Position numbers and translations under genes: made by a program
Part shown: in pieces, positions 35,751-44,828 of the stretch
Layout of the letters: every line of letters starts with the position of its first letter
How positions within the stretch are numbered: position 1 is the stretch's first letter
Assembly: GCA_018114805.1 (NCBI GenBank)
Contig: CP073042.1
Location: forward strand, 5,377,501 to 5,441,500
DNA length: 64,000 bases
Direction of reading: 5' to 3'
From: Candidatus Streptomyces philanthi
GTDB lineage: Bacteria; Actinomycetota; Actinomycetes; Streptomycetales; Streptomycetaceae
The notes under the pieces: model-generated
Databases searched by the model: none
Told to the model about the DNA's origin: nothing
Seen by the model: only the letters and a program-made list of their open reading frames with translations

Positions 35751-37022
35751 GTGGCAGCACCGCAGAACTACCTCGCAGTCATCAAGGTCGTCGGCATCGG
35801 CGGCGGTGGAGTGAATGCCATCAACCGGATGATCGAGGTCGGGCTCAAGGGCGTCGAGTTCATCGCGATCAACACCGATGCACAGGCCCTGCTGATGAGC
35901 GACGCCGACGTCAAGCTCGACGTCGGCCGGGAACTCACCCGTGGCCTCGGCGCGGGCGCCAACCCCGATGTCGGCCGCAAGGCGGCCGAGGACCACCGCG
36001 ACGAGATCGAGGAGGTCCTCAAGGGGGCCGACATGGTCTTCGTCACCGCGGGTGAGGGCGGCGGCACCGGCACCGGCGGCTCCCCCGTCGTCGCCAACAT
36101 CGCGCGCTCCCTGGGTGCCCTGACGATCGGTGTGGTCACCCGCCCGTTCACCTTTGAGGGTCGCCGCCGTGCGAACCAGGCGGAGGACGGGATCGCCGGC
36201 CTGCGGGACGAGGTCGACACCCTGATCGTCATCCCCAACGACCGACTGCTGTCCATTTCGGACCGTCAGGTCAGCGTTCTTGACGCGTTCAAGTCCGCCG
36301 ACCAGGTACTGCTGTCCGGCGTGCAGGGCATCACCGACCTGATCACGACCCCCGGCCTGATCAACCTGGACTTCGCGGACGTCAAGTCCGTGATGTCGGA
36401 GGCGGGCTCGGCCCTCATGGGCATTGGCTCCGCGCGCGGCGACGACCGCGCGGTCGCCGCCGCCGAGATGGCGATCTCCTCGCCCCTGCTCGAGGCGTCC
36501 ATCGACGGCGCCCGAGGCGTGCTGCTGTCCATCTCGGGCGGCTCGGACCTCGGTCTCTTCGAGATCAACGAGGCCGCACAGCTCGTCAGCGAGGCGGCAC
36601 ACCCGGAGGCAAACATCATCTTCGGCGCCGTGATCGACGACGCGCTCGGCGACGAGGTCCGCGTCACCGTGATCGCCGCCGGCTTCGACGGCGGCCAGCC
36701 GCCGGCCAAGGGCAACCGGGAGAAGGCGCTCGGTTCGTACGGCGGCCGCGACGAGGGCGCCACCGCCGCGCAGTCCGGCCGGCCTGCCACCTCGGCCGAG
36801 TCGCGCCCCGCGTACGGTGGCCTGACCAGCTTCTCCTCGCGGGACAGCGGCGTGCCGACGGCCGAGCCGGTCGAGCCCGAGCCGGCCCCGGTCTCCGAGG
36901 CGCCGAGCGGGTACCCGAGCCAGACCCCGGCCCCGCCCATCAGCTCGCCGCAGGTTCCCCCGGCCCGCCCCTACCAGGACAGCGCGGCCGAGGAGCTCGA
37001 CGTGCCGGACTTCCTGAAGTAG
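35751..37022 (+). CDS. ftsZ: Cell division GTPase FtsZ
   Basis: Tubulin homologue that forms the Z ring or, in sporulating hyphae, Z ladders. 423 residues from GTG 35751. The GTP-binding tubulin signature is G103-GGTGTG109, preceded by VVGIGGGGVNAINRM at the N-terminus; the T7-loop segment INLDFADVKSVM and SISGGSDLGLFEINEAA are normal. A Pro/Ala/Ser linker of about 90 residues leads to the C-terminal peptide LDVPDFLK, which binds SepF and other partners. Intact. Confidence 0.97.
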   Translation: MAAPQNYLAVIKVVGIGGGGVNAINRMIEVGLKGVEFIAINTDAQALLMSDADVKLDVGRELTRGLGAGANPDVGRKAAEDHRDEIEEVLKGADMVFVTAGEGGGTGTGGSPVVANIARSLGALTIGVVTRPFTFEGRRRANQAEDGIAGLRDEVDTLIVIPNDRLLSISDRQVSVLDAFKSADQVLLSGVQGITDLITTPGLINLDFADVKSVMSEAGSALMGIGSARGDDRAVAAAEMAISSPLLEASIDGARGVLLSISGGSDLGLFEINEAAQLVSEAAHPEANIIFGAVIDDALGDEVRVTVIAAGFDGGQPPAKGNREKALGSYGGRDEGATAAQSGRPATSAESRPAYGGLTSFSSRDSGVPTAEPVEPEPAPVSEAPSGYPSQTPAPPISSPQVPPARPYQDSAAEELDVPDFLK

Positions 37023-37058
37023 CCGTCGGCGTGAGACGACTGAAGTGATCCACACACC

Positions 37059-37820
37059 GTGATAGGCCAGCACGAGATAACGAGCGGCGCGCACTTCGCC
37101 TTCACCGACCGGTGGGGCGGGGTGAGCGCCGCTCCGTATGACCGGCTCAACCTCGGCGGCGCGGTCGGCGACGACCCGGCCGCGGTACGGGCCAACCGCG
37201 TCAGCGCGGCGCGGGTGCTCGGCATCGACGCGGAGCGCGTCGTGTGGATGCGCCAGGTGCACGGCCGCGAGGTGGCCGTCGTCGATGGGCCGTGGGGCGA
37301 CCGCGAGATCCCGGAGGTCGACGCGGTGGTGACCGCCCGTCAGGGGCTGGCCCTCGCCGTGCTCACCGCCGACTGCACCCCGGTCCTCCTCGCGGACCCG
37401 GTGGCCGGTGTCGCCGGCGCCGCGCACGCGGGGCGGCCGGGGCTCGTCGCCGGGGTCGTGCCGGCGACCGTCGAGGCCATGGTCGCGCTCGGCGCGGAGC
37501 CCGCCCGGATCATCGCCCGCACCGGCCCCTCGGTCTGCGGCCGCTGTTACGAGGTGCCGGCGGCGATGCGTGACGCGGTGGCGGACGTGGTGCCCGCGGC
37601 CTGGGCCACCACGAACTGGGGCACGCCGGCGGTCAACGTGGCCGGTGGCGTACGGGCCCAACTCGCCACGCTCGGTGTCGAGCTGACGGTCTCGTCCGAG
37701 GACTGCACGCTGGAGTCGACCGACCACTTCTCCTACCGGCGCGAGCGCGACACCGGGCGGCTGGCGAGCTACGTGTGGCTTTCCGAGGCGGCTGACCAGG
37801 ACGGGGAGGCGGAGCGGTGA
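37059..37820 (+). CDS. pgeF: YlmD/PgeF family polyphenol oxidase-like protein
   Basis: 253 residues from GTG 37059. Family features are FTDRWGGVSAAPYDRLNLG, the metal-site region MRQVHGREVAVVDG (His), TADCTPVLLADP (Cys) and AAHAGRPGLVAGVV (His), and SVCGRCYEVP. Relatives remove misincorporated L-Ser or Gly from UDP-MurNAc peptides or act on purine nucleosides; position directly behind ftsZ and in front of ylmE is typical for Gram-positive bacteria. Its stop overlaps the next gene by four bases. Intact. Confidence 0.88.
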   Translation: MIGQHEITSGAHFAFTDRWGGVSAAPYDRLNLGGAVGDDPAAVRANRVSAARVLGIDAERVVWMRQVHGREVAVVDGPWGDREIPEVDAVVTARQGLALAVLTADCTPVLLADPVAGVAGAAHAGRPGLVAGVVPATVEAMVALGAEPARIIARTGPSVCGRCYEVPAAMRDAVADVVPAAWATTNWGTPAVNVAGGVRAQLATLGVELTVSSEDCTLESTDHFSYRRERDTGRLASYVWLSEAADQDGEAER

Positions 37821-38536
37821 CCGACCGTAGAAGTGAGTTGGCGGACAACCTGGCCCGGGTCGAGGAGCGCGTCGCCGCCGCGTGCGCCGTCTCCGGGCGC
37901 GAGCGCTCCGAGGTCACCCTCATCGTGGTGACCAAGACCTACCCGGCCAGCGACGTACGGCTGCTGTCGGAACTCGGGGTGCGCGAGGTCGCCGAGAACC
38001 GGGACCAGGACGCCGCGCCCAAGGCCGCCGCATGCACGGATCTGCCGCTGCGATGGCACTTTGTGGGGCAATTGCAGTCGAACAAGGTCCGTTCCGTGGC
38101 CAGTTACGCTGATCTCGTACAGTCCGTTGACCGGCAGCGGTTGGTCAACGCGCTGTCAACGGCCGCCGTGCGCGCCGGTCGCGAGATCGACTGCCTGCTC
38201 CAGGTGGCCCTTGAAGCGGAGTCGGGGGACGCCGGGGGCCGGGGCGGCATCGCGCCCGACGGCGTGGCCGGCCTCGCCGACGCGGTGGCCGAGTCCGAAG
38301 GGCTGCGGCTGCGCGGGCTGATGACGGTCGCTCCGCTCGCCGGACCGTATGCGGGCAGGGCGCGGGCGGCCTTCGAGCGGTTGAGGGAAATCTCATCGAG
38401 CCTGCGCGTGGCTCATCCGGCTGCGACCATGGTCTCGGCAGGGATGAGCTCGGACCTCGAGGACGCCGTGGCCTCCGGTGCGACACATCTACGCGTCGGC
38501 ACTGCGGTGCTCGGAGTCCGACCCCGGCTCGGGTAA
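37817..38536 (+). CDS. ylmE: YggS/YlmE family pyridoxal-phosphate homeostasis protein
   Basis: 239 residues, fold-type III PLP-binding protein. The PLP lysine lies in LIVVTKTYPASDV; RWHFVGQLQSNKVRSV, LQVALEAESG, LRLRGLMTVAPL and VSAGMSSDLEDAVASGATHLR are family signatures. The GTG start at 37817 overlaps pgeF (GTGA). Relatives bind PLP without a known catalytic reaction and affect amino-acid and B6 balance; its link to division is by co-location. Intact. Confidence 0.92.
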   Translation: MTDRRSELADNLARVEERVAAACAVSGRERSEVTLIVVTKTYPASDVRLLSELGVREVAENRDQDAAPKAAACTDLPLRWHFVGQLQSNKVRSVASYADLVQSVDRQRLVNALSTAAVRAGREIDCLLQVALEAESGDAGGRGGIAPDGVAGLADAVAESEGLRLRGLMTVAPLAGPYAGRARAAFERLREISSSLRVAHPAATMVSAGMSSDLEDAVASGATHLRVGTAVLGVRPRLG

Positions 38537-38660
38537 CGTCGCCAAGCAAGTCGGACCACAGTAGAAAATATGGTCATTCCCGCCAAGAGGTGGGCAGGCC
38601 GCGTGGATTCAAGGCATCTGGTGGCGGAAGCGATCCACCACAGAGCGGAGGACGCAGAGA

Positions 38661-39272
38661 ATGGCCGGCGCTATGCGCAAGATGGCGGTCTACCTCGGCC
38701 TCGTGGAGGACGATGGGTACGACGGCCGGGGGTTCGACCCCGACGACGACTTCGAGCCCGAACCCGAACCGGAGCGTGCGCGGCGGCAGCACCAGCCGGA
38801 GACCGAACCGCGACCGGAAATGGACGAACCGGTGCGAGTCGCCCACGCGCCGGCGCAGCGTGAACCTGCTCCGCTCGTAGCGGAAACCGGGCGCCCCGCC
38901 CGCATCGCTCCCGTGGCGTCTATCACACCCGAACGTCAAAGCCTGGAGAAGAACGCACCGGTGATCATGCCCAAGGTCGTGTCCGAGCGGGAGCCCTACC
39001 GCATCACCACGTTGCACCCTCGCACCTACAACGAGGCCCGTACCATCGGGGAACACTTCCGCGAGGGCACACCCGTGATCATGAATTTGACTGAGATGGA
39101 TGACACTGACGCGAAGCGACTCGTCGACTTCGCGGCCGGTCTAGTCTTCGGTCTGCACGGAAGTATTGAGCGGGTGACGCAGAAGGTGTTCCTGTTGTCG
39201 CCTGCTAACGTCGATGTCACGGCGGAGGACAAGGCCCGTATTGCAGAGGGCGGGTTCTTCAACCAGAGCTGA
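38661..39272 (+). CDS. sepF: Cell division protein SepF
   Basis: Membrane anchor of the Z ring in actinomycetes and Firmicutes. 203 residues. The N-terminal amphipathic helix MAGAMRKMAVYLGLVED should bind membrane; residues 20-100 form an acidic, Pro-rich linker; the C-terminal SepF domain begins at YRITTLHPRTYNEARTIGEH and includes VIMNLTEMDDTDAKRLVDFA and GSIERVTQKVFLLSPANV. The ATG is preceded by GGAGGACGCAGAGA. Intact. Confidence 0.95.
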   Translation: MAGAMRKMAVYLGLVEDDGYDGRGFDPDDDFEPEPEPERARRQHQPETEPRPEMDEPVRVAHAPAQREPAPLVAETGRPARIAPVASITPERQSLEKNAPVIMPKVVSEREPYRITTLHPRTYNEARTIGEHFREGTPVIMNLTEMDDTDAKRLVDFAAGLVFGLHGSIERVTQKVFLLSPANVDVTAEDKARIAEGGFFNQS

Positions 39273-39337
39273 GACGCGATACCTGGCAATCACGGCCGCA
39301 AGGCTACGTACGAGCAAGGGGAGAGGGACCCGCGGGG

Positions 39338-39622
39338 ATGGGCATCGCACTGGACGTGATCCACGTCGCGCTGTTGGTTTTCCTGGTCGTGTTGATCTTC
39401 CGGCTGGTGATGGACTACGTGTTCCAGTTCGCCCGCTCATGGCAACCCGGCAAGGCGATGGTGGTGGTCCTTGAGCCCACTTACACTGTCACCGATCCGC
39501 CACTCAAGTTTCTGCGGCGGTTTATCCCGCCGCTGCGTCTCGGGGGCGTGGCGCTCGATCTGTCCTTCTTCGTACTGATGATCATTGTTTACATCCTGAT
39601 CTCCGTCGTGAGCCAGCTGTGA
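39338..39622 (+). CDS. sepG: YlmG/YggT family membrane protein (SepG)
   Basis: 94 residues, two membrane helices (HVALLVFLVVLIFRLVMDYV at 7-26 and LSFFVLMIIVYILISVVSQL at the C-terminus) joined by a loop with AMVVVLEPTYTVTDPPLKF and FIPPLRLGG, the YGGT repeat signature. The S. coelicolor orthologue at the same place (SCO2078, SepG) helps place SsgB at division sites and shapes the nucleoid during sporulation. The ATG at 39338 lies between sepF and divIVA. Intact. Confidence 0.92.
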   Translation: MGIALDVIHVALLVFLVVLIFRLVMDYVFQFARSWQPGKAMVVVLEPTYTVTDPPLKFLRRFIPPLRLGGVALDLSFFVLMIIVYILISVVSQL

Positions 39623-39671
39623 ACGATACGGTCTTGCCGATTGCCGACGACAACGTTGAGGTGAAGAAGAG

Positions 39672-40757
39672 ATGCCGTTGAGCCCCGAGGACGTGCGGAA
39701 CAAGCAGTTCACGACCGTCCGCCTCCGAGAAGGTTATGACGAGGACGAGGTCGATGCCTTCCTCGACGAAGTCGAAGCGGAACTGACCCGACTGCTGCGC
39801 GAGAACGAGGACCTCCGGGCCAAGCTCGCCGCCGCGACGCGTGCCGCCGCGCAGAACCAGCAGCAGGGCATGCGCAAGCAGGAGCAGCAGGACCGACCCG
39901 GCGCCCCCGTGCCCGCCGCTATATCAGGTCCGCAGCCGGTGCCGCCCCAGCAGCAACAGCAACAGATGGGCGGACCGCCCCAGTTGCCCGGTGGCGCACC
40001 GCAGCTTCCGGCCGGCCCCGGCGGCCACGGCCCGCAGGGCCCGCACGGCCCCGGCCCGATGGGTCAGGGTGGCCCGGGCCCGATGGGCCAGCACGGTCCG
40101 ATGGGTGGCCCCATGGGCCCCGGCGGCCCGCAGCTTCCGCAGCCCGGCCAGGGCCCCGGCGGCGACAGCGCGGCCCGCGTGCTCTCGCTGGCGCAGCAGA
40201 CCGCTGACCAGGCGATCGCGGAGGCCCGTTCCGAGGCCAACAAGATCGTCGGCGAGGCGCGCAGCCGCGCCGAGGGCCTGGAGCGCGACGCGCGTGCCAA
40301 GGCCGACGCGCTGGAGCGGGACGCGCAGGAGAAGCACCGCGTGGCGATGGGCTCGTTGGAGTCGGCCCGCGCGACGCTGGAGCGCAAGGTCGAGGACCTG
40401 CGCGGCTTCGAGCGCGAGTACCGCACCCGTCTGAAGTCGTACCTGGAGAGCCAGCTCCGTCAGTTGGAGAACCAGGCCGACGACTCGCTGGCCCCGCCGC
40501 GTACCCCGGCGACCGCCTCGCTGCCGCCGTCCCCCTCGATGAGCGGCTCGATGGCAGCCGCTGGTGCCAGCTCCATGGGCGGTGGCGGTGGCCACACCAT
40601 GGGCGGCAACGGCGGCGGCCCCTCGTACGGTGGGCAGCAGCAGATGTCCCCGGCGATGACGCAGCCGATGGCGCCGGTGCGGCCGCAGGGTCCGCAGCCG
40701 ATGCAGCAGGCCCCTTCGCCGATGCGGGGCTTCCTGATCGACGAGGACGACAACTGA
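39672..40757 (+). CDS. divIVA: Polar growth protein DivIVA
   Basis: Coiled-coil scaffold that marks hyphal tips and drives apical growth in Streptomyces. 361 residues. The N-terminal membrane-binding module is PLSPEDVRNKQFTTVRLREG, followed by the first coiled coil DEDEVDAFLDEVEAELTRLL. A 90-residue linker is rich in Gln, Pro, Gly and Met with collagen-like GPM/GPG triplets (about residues 85-165). The second coiled coil with QTADQAIAEARSEANKIVGE extends over about 170-265, and a Gly/Met/Pro/Ser tail ends in FLIDEDDN. Intact; last gene of the cluster before a strong hairpin. Confidence 0.95.
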   Translation: MPLSPEDVRNKQFTTVRLREGYDEDEVDAFLDEVEAELTRLLRENEDLRAKLAAATRAAAQNQQQGMRKQEQQDRPGAPVPAAISGPQPVPPQQQQQQMGGPPQLPGGAPQLPAGPGGHGPQGPHGPGPMGQGGPGPMGQHGPMGGPMGPGGPQLPQPGQGPGGDSAARVLSLAQQTADQAIAEARSEANKIVGEARSRAEGLERDARAKADALERDAQEKHRVAMGSLESARATLERKVEDLRGFEREYRTRLKSYLESQLRQLENQADDSLAPPRTPATASLPPSPSMSGSMAAAGASSMGGGGGHTMGGNGGGPSYGGQQQMSPAMTQPMAPVRPQGPQPMQQAPSPMRGFLIDEDDN

Positions 40758-40795
40758 TCACCCCGACCGGGCGCCGCTAGGCGCCAGTCGTCGGC

Positions 40796-40847
40796 GCACA
40801 TACGGGCCGGGCCCCTGGGAAGTCCCAGGGGCCCGGCCCGTATGTGC
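40796..40847. terminator. Perfect 25-bp hairpin ending the dcw cluster
   Basis: 40796-40820 (GCACATACGGGCC to CCCCTGGGA) is exactly complementary to 40823-40847 with a two-base AG centre. It lies 40 bases after the divIVA stop and can act on both strands, since ileS ends nearby on the minus strand. There is no U tract; such long GC stems serve as terminators in Streptomyces. Confidence 0.8.
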
Positions 40848-41009
40848 TGCCGGCGCGCGCCGCACCGGGCGTGCTTCCCCCGTGCTGCTGAACCCGCCGC
40901 ACGCCGTGGGGATTCCCCTGCGCGGGTGAGGTGCGCCGCGGCGCGGGGGAGTGGTCGCGGGGGCGGTGGGGCGGCGCGGGTGTCGTACGGCTCGGCGGTG
41001 CTCGAACGC

Positions 41010-41054
41010 GACGGCGCCCCCGGCCCGCGAAGTGCGCGGACCGGGGGCGCCGTC
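41010..41054 (-). terminator. Hairpin after ileS
   Basis: GACGGCGCCCCCGG (41010-41023) pairs exactly with CCGGGGGCGCCGTC (41041-41054); the interior CCGCGAAGTGCGCGG can extend the stem. It begins 17 bases beyond the ileS stop codon. Confidence 0.7.
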
Positions 41055-41070
41055 AGCGGCCGGGGGCGGG

Positions 41071-44000
41071 TCACATCTTGCGCAACCGGAAGGTCAGGCC
41101 CAGCAGCTCGTCCGTGAACGGCTCGCCGTAGCCGTCACCGGCCTCGCCCTCGGCGAAGTCGGTGCCCAGCACCTCGTCGGCGATGAGCACGGTGTGCTCG
41201 GTGACGGCCGCGGCGGTCTCCTGGTCCGAGGCCGACCAGCGCACCGCGATCCGGTCCGCGACGTCGAGCCCGGAGTTCTTCCGCGCCTCCTGGATCAGCC
41301 GGATCGCGTCCCGGGCCAGGCCCGCGCGGCGCAGCTCCGGGGTGATCTCCAGGTCGAGGGCGACCGTCGCGCCCGCGTCGGAGGCCACCGACCAGCCCTC
41401 GCGCGGGGTTTCGGTGATGATGACCTCGTCGGGCGCCAGCTCCACGCGCTCGCCGTCCACGGTCACCGCGGCGGTGCCCTCGCGCAGCGCCAGCGAGAGC
41501 GCGGCGGCGTCGGCCTCGGCGACGGCCTTGGCCACCGCCTGCACGCCCTTGCCGAACCGCTTGCCGAGCGCGCGGAAGTTGGCCTTCGCCGTGGTGTCCA
41601 CCAGCGAGCCGCCCATCCCGGCCAGCGAGGCCAGCGAGGTAACGTTCAGCTCCTCGGCGATCTGTGCCCGCAGTTCGTCGGGCAGCGAGTCGAAGCCCGC
41701 CACGCCGATCAGGGCCCGCGACAGCGGCTGCCGGGTCTTCACGCCGGACTCGGCGCGCGAGGCGCGGCCCAGCTCGACCAGCCGGCGCACCAGCAGCATC
41801 CGCTCCGAGAGCAGCGGGTCAATCAGCGCCGGGTCCGTCTCGGGCCAGGTCGCCAGGTGCACCGAGTCCGGGGCGGCCGGGTCGACCGGGACTACCAGGT
41901 CCTGCCAGACGCGCTCGGTGATGAACGGGACGAGCGGGGCCATGAGCCGGGTCACGGTCTCCACCGCCTCGTGCAGGGTGCGCAGCGCGGCGGCGTCGCC
42001 CTGCCAGAAGCGGCGCCGGGAGCGGCGCACGTACCAGTTGGACAGACCGTCCACGAACGCGGACAGCAACTTGCCCGCGCGCTGCGTGTCGTACGCCTCC
42101 AGGGCCGCGGTGACCTGGTCGGTCAGCGTGTGCAGCTCGCTCAGCACCCAGCGGTCGAGCAGCGGTCGGTCCACCGGCGCCGGGTCGGCGGCGCTCGGGG
42201 CCCAGCCGGAGGTGCGGGCGTACAGGGCCTGGAAGGCGACGGTGTTCCAGTAGGTGAGCAGCGTCTTGCGCACGACCTCCTGGATCGTGCCGTGCCCGAC
42301 CCGGCGCGCGGCCGACGGGGAGCCGCCGGTGGCCATGAACCAGCGGACGGCGTCCGCGCCGTGCTGATCCATCAGCGGGATGGGCTGCAGGATGTTGCCC
42401 AGGTGCTTGGACATCTTGCGGCCGTCCTCGGCGAGGATGTGGCCGAGACAGACCACGTTCTCGTACGAGGACCTGTCGAAGACCAGGGTGCCGACGGCCA
42501 TCAGCGTGTAGAACCAGCCGCGGGTCTGGTCGATCGCCTCGGAGATGAACTGCGCCGGGTAGCGCTTCTCGAACAGCTCCTTGTTCTGGTACGGGTAGCC
42601 CCACTGCGCGAAGGGCATCGAGCCCGAGTCGTACCAGGCGTCGATGACCTCCGGCACGCGCTCCGCCGTCAGCGCGCACCCCTCGTGCGGGCAGCCGAAG
42701 GTGACTGCGTCGATGTACGGGCGGTGCGGGTCGAGGCCCGACTGGTCGGTCCCGGTCAGCTCGGTGAGCTCGGCGCGGGAGCCGACGCAGGTGAGGTGGC
42801 CCTCCTCGCAGCGCCAGATGGGCAGCGGGGTGCCCCAGTAGCGGTTGCGGGACAGCGCCCAGTCGATGTTGTTGTTGAGCCAGTCGCCGAAGCGACCGGT
42901 CTTGGCCGACTCGGGGAACCAGTTGGTCCGCTCGTTCTCCTGAAGGAGACGGTCCTTGACCGCCGTGGTCCTGATGTACCAGGACGGCTGCGCGTAGTAG
43001 AGCAGGGCCGTGTGGCAGCGCCAGCAGTGCGGGTAGCTGTGCTCGTACGCCATGTGCTTGAACAGCAGGTCGCGCGCCTGGAGGTCGGCGACCAGGGCCT
43101 CGTCGGCCTTCTTGAAGAACTGGCCGCCGACCAGCTCGATCCCTTCCTCGAAGGTGCCGTCCGGGCGGACCGGGTTGATCACCGGCAGGCCGTAGCCCCG
43201 GCAGGTCCTGAGGTCGTCCTCACCGAAGGCGGGGGCCTGGTGGACCAGGCCTGTGCCGTCCTCGGTGGTGACGTACTCGGCGCAGACGACGAAGTTGGCG
43301 CCCTCCAACTCGACCAGCTCGAACGGGCGCTGGTACGTCCAGCGCTCCATCTCGCACCCGATGAAGGACTCGCCGGTCGCCTCCCAGCCCTCGCCCAGCG
43401 CCTTGGCCAGCAGCGGCTCGGCGACCACCAGCTTGCGCTGACCGTCGGTCGCGACGACGTAGCGCACGTCCGGGTGGGCGGCGACGGCGGTGTTGGACGC
43501 CAGCGTCCACGGCGTGGTTGTCCAGACCAGCAGCGCTGCCTGGCCGGCGAGCGGCCCCGAGGTGAGCGGCAGCCGCACGTAGACCGACGGGTCGACCACG
43601 GTCTCGTACCCCTGGGCCAGCTCGTGGTCCGAGAGGCCGGTGCCGCAGCGCGGGCACCACGGGGCGACGCGGTGGTCCTGGACGAGGAGGCCCTTGCCGA
43701 AGATCTCCTTGAGCGACCACCACACGGAGTCCACGTAGCTCGGCTCCATGGTGCGGTACGCGTTGTCGAGGTCGGTCCAGTACCCCATGCGCGTGGTCAG
43801 CTCGGCGAAGGCGTCGGTGTGGCGGGTCACCGACTCGCGGCACTTCGCGTTGAACTCCGCGATGCCGTACGCCTCGATGTCCTTCTTGCCCTTGAAGCCC
43901 AGCTCCTTCTCGACCGCCAGCTCGACGGGCAGCCCGTGGCAGTCCCAGCCGGCCTTGCGGGCTACGTGGTAGCCGCGCATGGTGCGGAAGCGGGGGAAGA

Positions 44001-44208
44001 CGTCCTTGAAGACGCGGGCCTCGATGTGGTGGGCGCCTGGCATGCCGTTGGCGGTGGGCGGGCCCTCGTAGAACACCCACTCCGGCTTGCCCTCGGACTG
44101 TTCGAGCGACCGGGCGAAGATCTTGTTCTCGCGCCAGAAGTCGAGCACGGCGTGCTCCAGGGCAGGCAGGTCGACCTGGGCGGGCACCTGGCGGTACTGC
44201 GGCGTCAT
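41071..44208 (-). CDS. ileS: Isoleucyl-tRNA synthetase, IleRS2 type with GxHH signature
   Basis: Charges tRNA-Ile and edits valine. 1045 residues from ATG 44208 (MTPQYRQVPAQVDLPALE). The class I signature reads G58-A-H-H61 in PPTANGMPGAHHIEA, where most IleRS have HxGH. The rest is typical of the eukaryote-like IleRS2 group: RKAGWDCHGLPVELAVEKEL, WTTTPWTLASN and the KMSKS loop as K598-M-S-K-H602 in GRKMSKHLGNILQ. A swapped GxHH motif in IleRS2 has been tied to strong mupirocin resistance in published biochemical work; its effect here is inferred. The gene is expressed behind a T-box leader. Intact. Confidence 0.95.
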   Translation of the reverse strand: MTPQYRQVPAQVDLPALEHAVLDFWRENKIFARSLEQSEGKPEWVFYEGPPTANGMPGAHHIEARVFKDVFPRFRTMRGYHVARKAGWDCHGLPVELAVEKELGFKGKKDIEAYGIAEFNAKCRESVTRHTDAFAELTTRMGYWTDLDNAYRTMEPSYVDSVWWSLKEIFGKGLLVQDHRVAPWCPRCGTGLSDHELAQGYETVVDPSVYVRLPLTSGPLAGQAALLVWTTTPWTLASNTAVAAHPDVRYVVATDGQRKLVVAEPLLAKALGEGWEATGESFIGCEMERWTYQRPFELVELEGANFVVCAEYVTTEDGTGLVHQAPAFGEDDLRTCRGYGLPVINPVRPDGTFEEGIELVGGQFFKKADEALVADLQARDLLFKHMAYEHSYPHCWRCHTALLYYAQPSWYIRTTAVKDRLLQENERTNWFPESAKTGRFGDWLNNNIDWALSRNRYWGTPLPIWRCEEGHLTCVGSRAELTELTGTDQSGLDPHRPYIDAVTFGCPHEGCALTAERVPEVIDAWYDSGSMPFAQWGYPYQNKELFEKRYPAQFISEAIDQTRGWFYTLMAVGTLVFDRSSYENVVCLGHILAEDGRKMSKHLGNILQPIPLMDQHGADAVRWFMATGGSPSAARRVGHGTIQEVVRKTLLTYWNTVAFQALYARTSGWAPSAADPAPVDRPLLDRWVLSELHTLTDQVTAALEAYDTQRAGKLLSAFVDGLSNWYVRRSRRRFWQGDAAALRTLHEAVETVTRLMAPLVPFITERVWQDLVVPVDPAAPDSVHLATWPETDPALIDPLLSERMLLVRRLVELGRASRAESGVKTRQPLSRALIGVAGFDSLPDELRAQIAEELNVTSLASLAGMGGSLVDTTAKANFRALGKRFGKGVQAVAKAVAEADAAALSLALREGTAAVTVDGERVELAPDEVIITETPREGWSVASDAGATVALDLEITPELRRAGLARDAIRLIQEARKNSGLDVADRIAVRWSASDQETAAAVTEHTVLIADEVLGTDFAEGEAGDGYGEPFTDELLGLTFRLRKM

Positions 44209-44500
44209 GCGGGTGTCTCTTCCTCCGGCGGAACGGCTGCTACGTGGTCCGTCGGAGGGACGAGAGCAGGGCTGCTCCCGCGGTACCACCCTCCTTGGCC
44301 GTGAGCGGTGCTCACGGCCCCCTCATTGGGGTCGCGCTGTCGGGTCTACTCGCATCCGCCTCGCGGAAGCTTTCTTCCGACGGCTCCGGGGTGATCTTCA
44401 CGCCGCGCTGACCCCCGGGCTCACACCGTCCCCGAGTCGCTCGTGGCCTCCTTCGGCGCTACTCGTCCCCTTCCACGCCTCTCGCTGCGCCCCAGTGTAC
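44209..44500 (-). promoter_or_regulatory. T-box leader of ileS (isoleucine)
   Basis: On the minus strand the conserved T-box bulge AGGGTGGTACCGCG (about 44292-44279) is plain, preceded by a GTGAGCACCGCTCAC hairpin (stem III position). About 100 bases further 5' GTGAAGATCACCCC offers an ATC specifier codon (44395-44393), matching isoleucine. Downstream, the segment from GGGAGCAGCCCTGCTC to GGAGGAAGAGAC ends in the ribosome binding site 9-15 bases before the ATG, with no U-rich terminator, so control is probably translational as known for actinomycete ileS T-boxes. Confidence 0.92.
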
Positions 44501-44828
44501 GACTCGCCCTCTCGCCGGCCGACCGCGTTTCCGCGCCAGGGGCCCGCCGCGGGCCGGGCGGGGGTTACCCCCGCGTACGCCCCCGGACGGTCCCGGGCGC
44601 CCTGGACGTCCTGGGCGGTGACGTGGCCGGCGGCCGGATTACCGCGCGTGCGGCGGGGCACAACGGATGAGACCGGCCTGCCAGGTAGCGGGCCGATTAT
44701 CGCGTCTTCTCGGGCGGAGGTGCCCGGGCCCCGGAGGTCGGCGTGCCCTGTTGCCGCGTGGTGGGAGTCGTTTTATCGTTCCGGCACGATTCGCGCGCAA
44801 GGTCACCATATGTGAAGGGGTTGCGGCC
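44501..44828. other. Divergent intergenic region between ileS leader and the dksA-like gene
   Basis: About 330 bases with no gene. It includes GC-rich repeats (GGGGGTTACCCCCG near 44562 forms a small palindrome) and the candidate promoter at 44751-44779. The ileS promoter should be in the first 80 bases on the minus strand but I could not identify it confidently. Confidence 0.5.
44751..44779 (+). promoter_or_regulatory. Candidate promoter of the dksA-like gene
   Basis: TTGCCG (44751-44756), 17-base spacer, TATCGT (44774-44779), 50 bases before the ATG at 44829. It sits in a local AT-richer patch. Confidence 0.45.

Noticed and set aside
40951..44304. A plus-strand open frame of 1117 codons opposite ileS
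   Set aside because: It is the antisense shadow of ileS in GC-rich codon-biased DNA; its translation has no domain similarity and ileS has all motifs.
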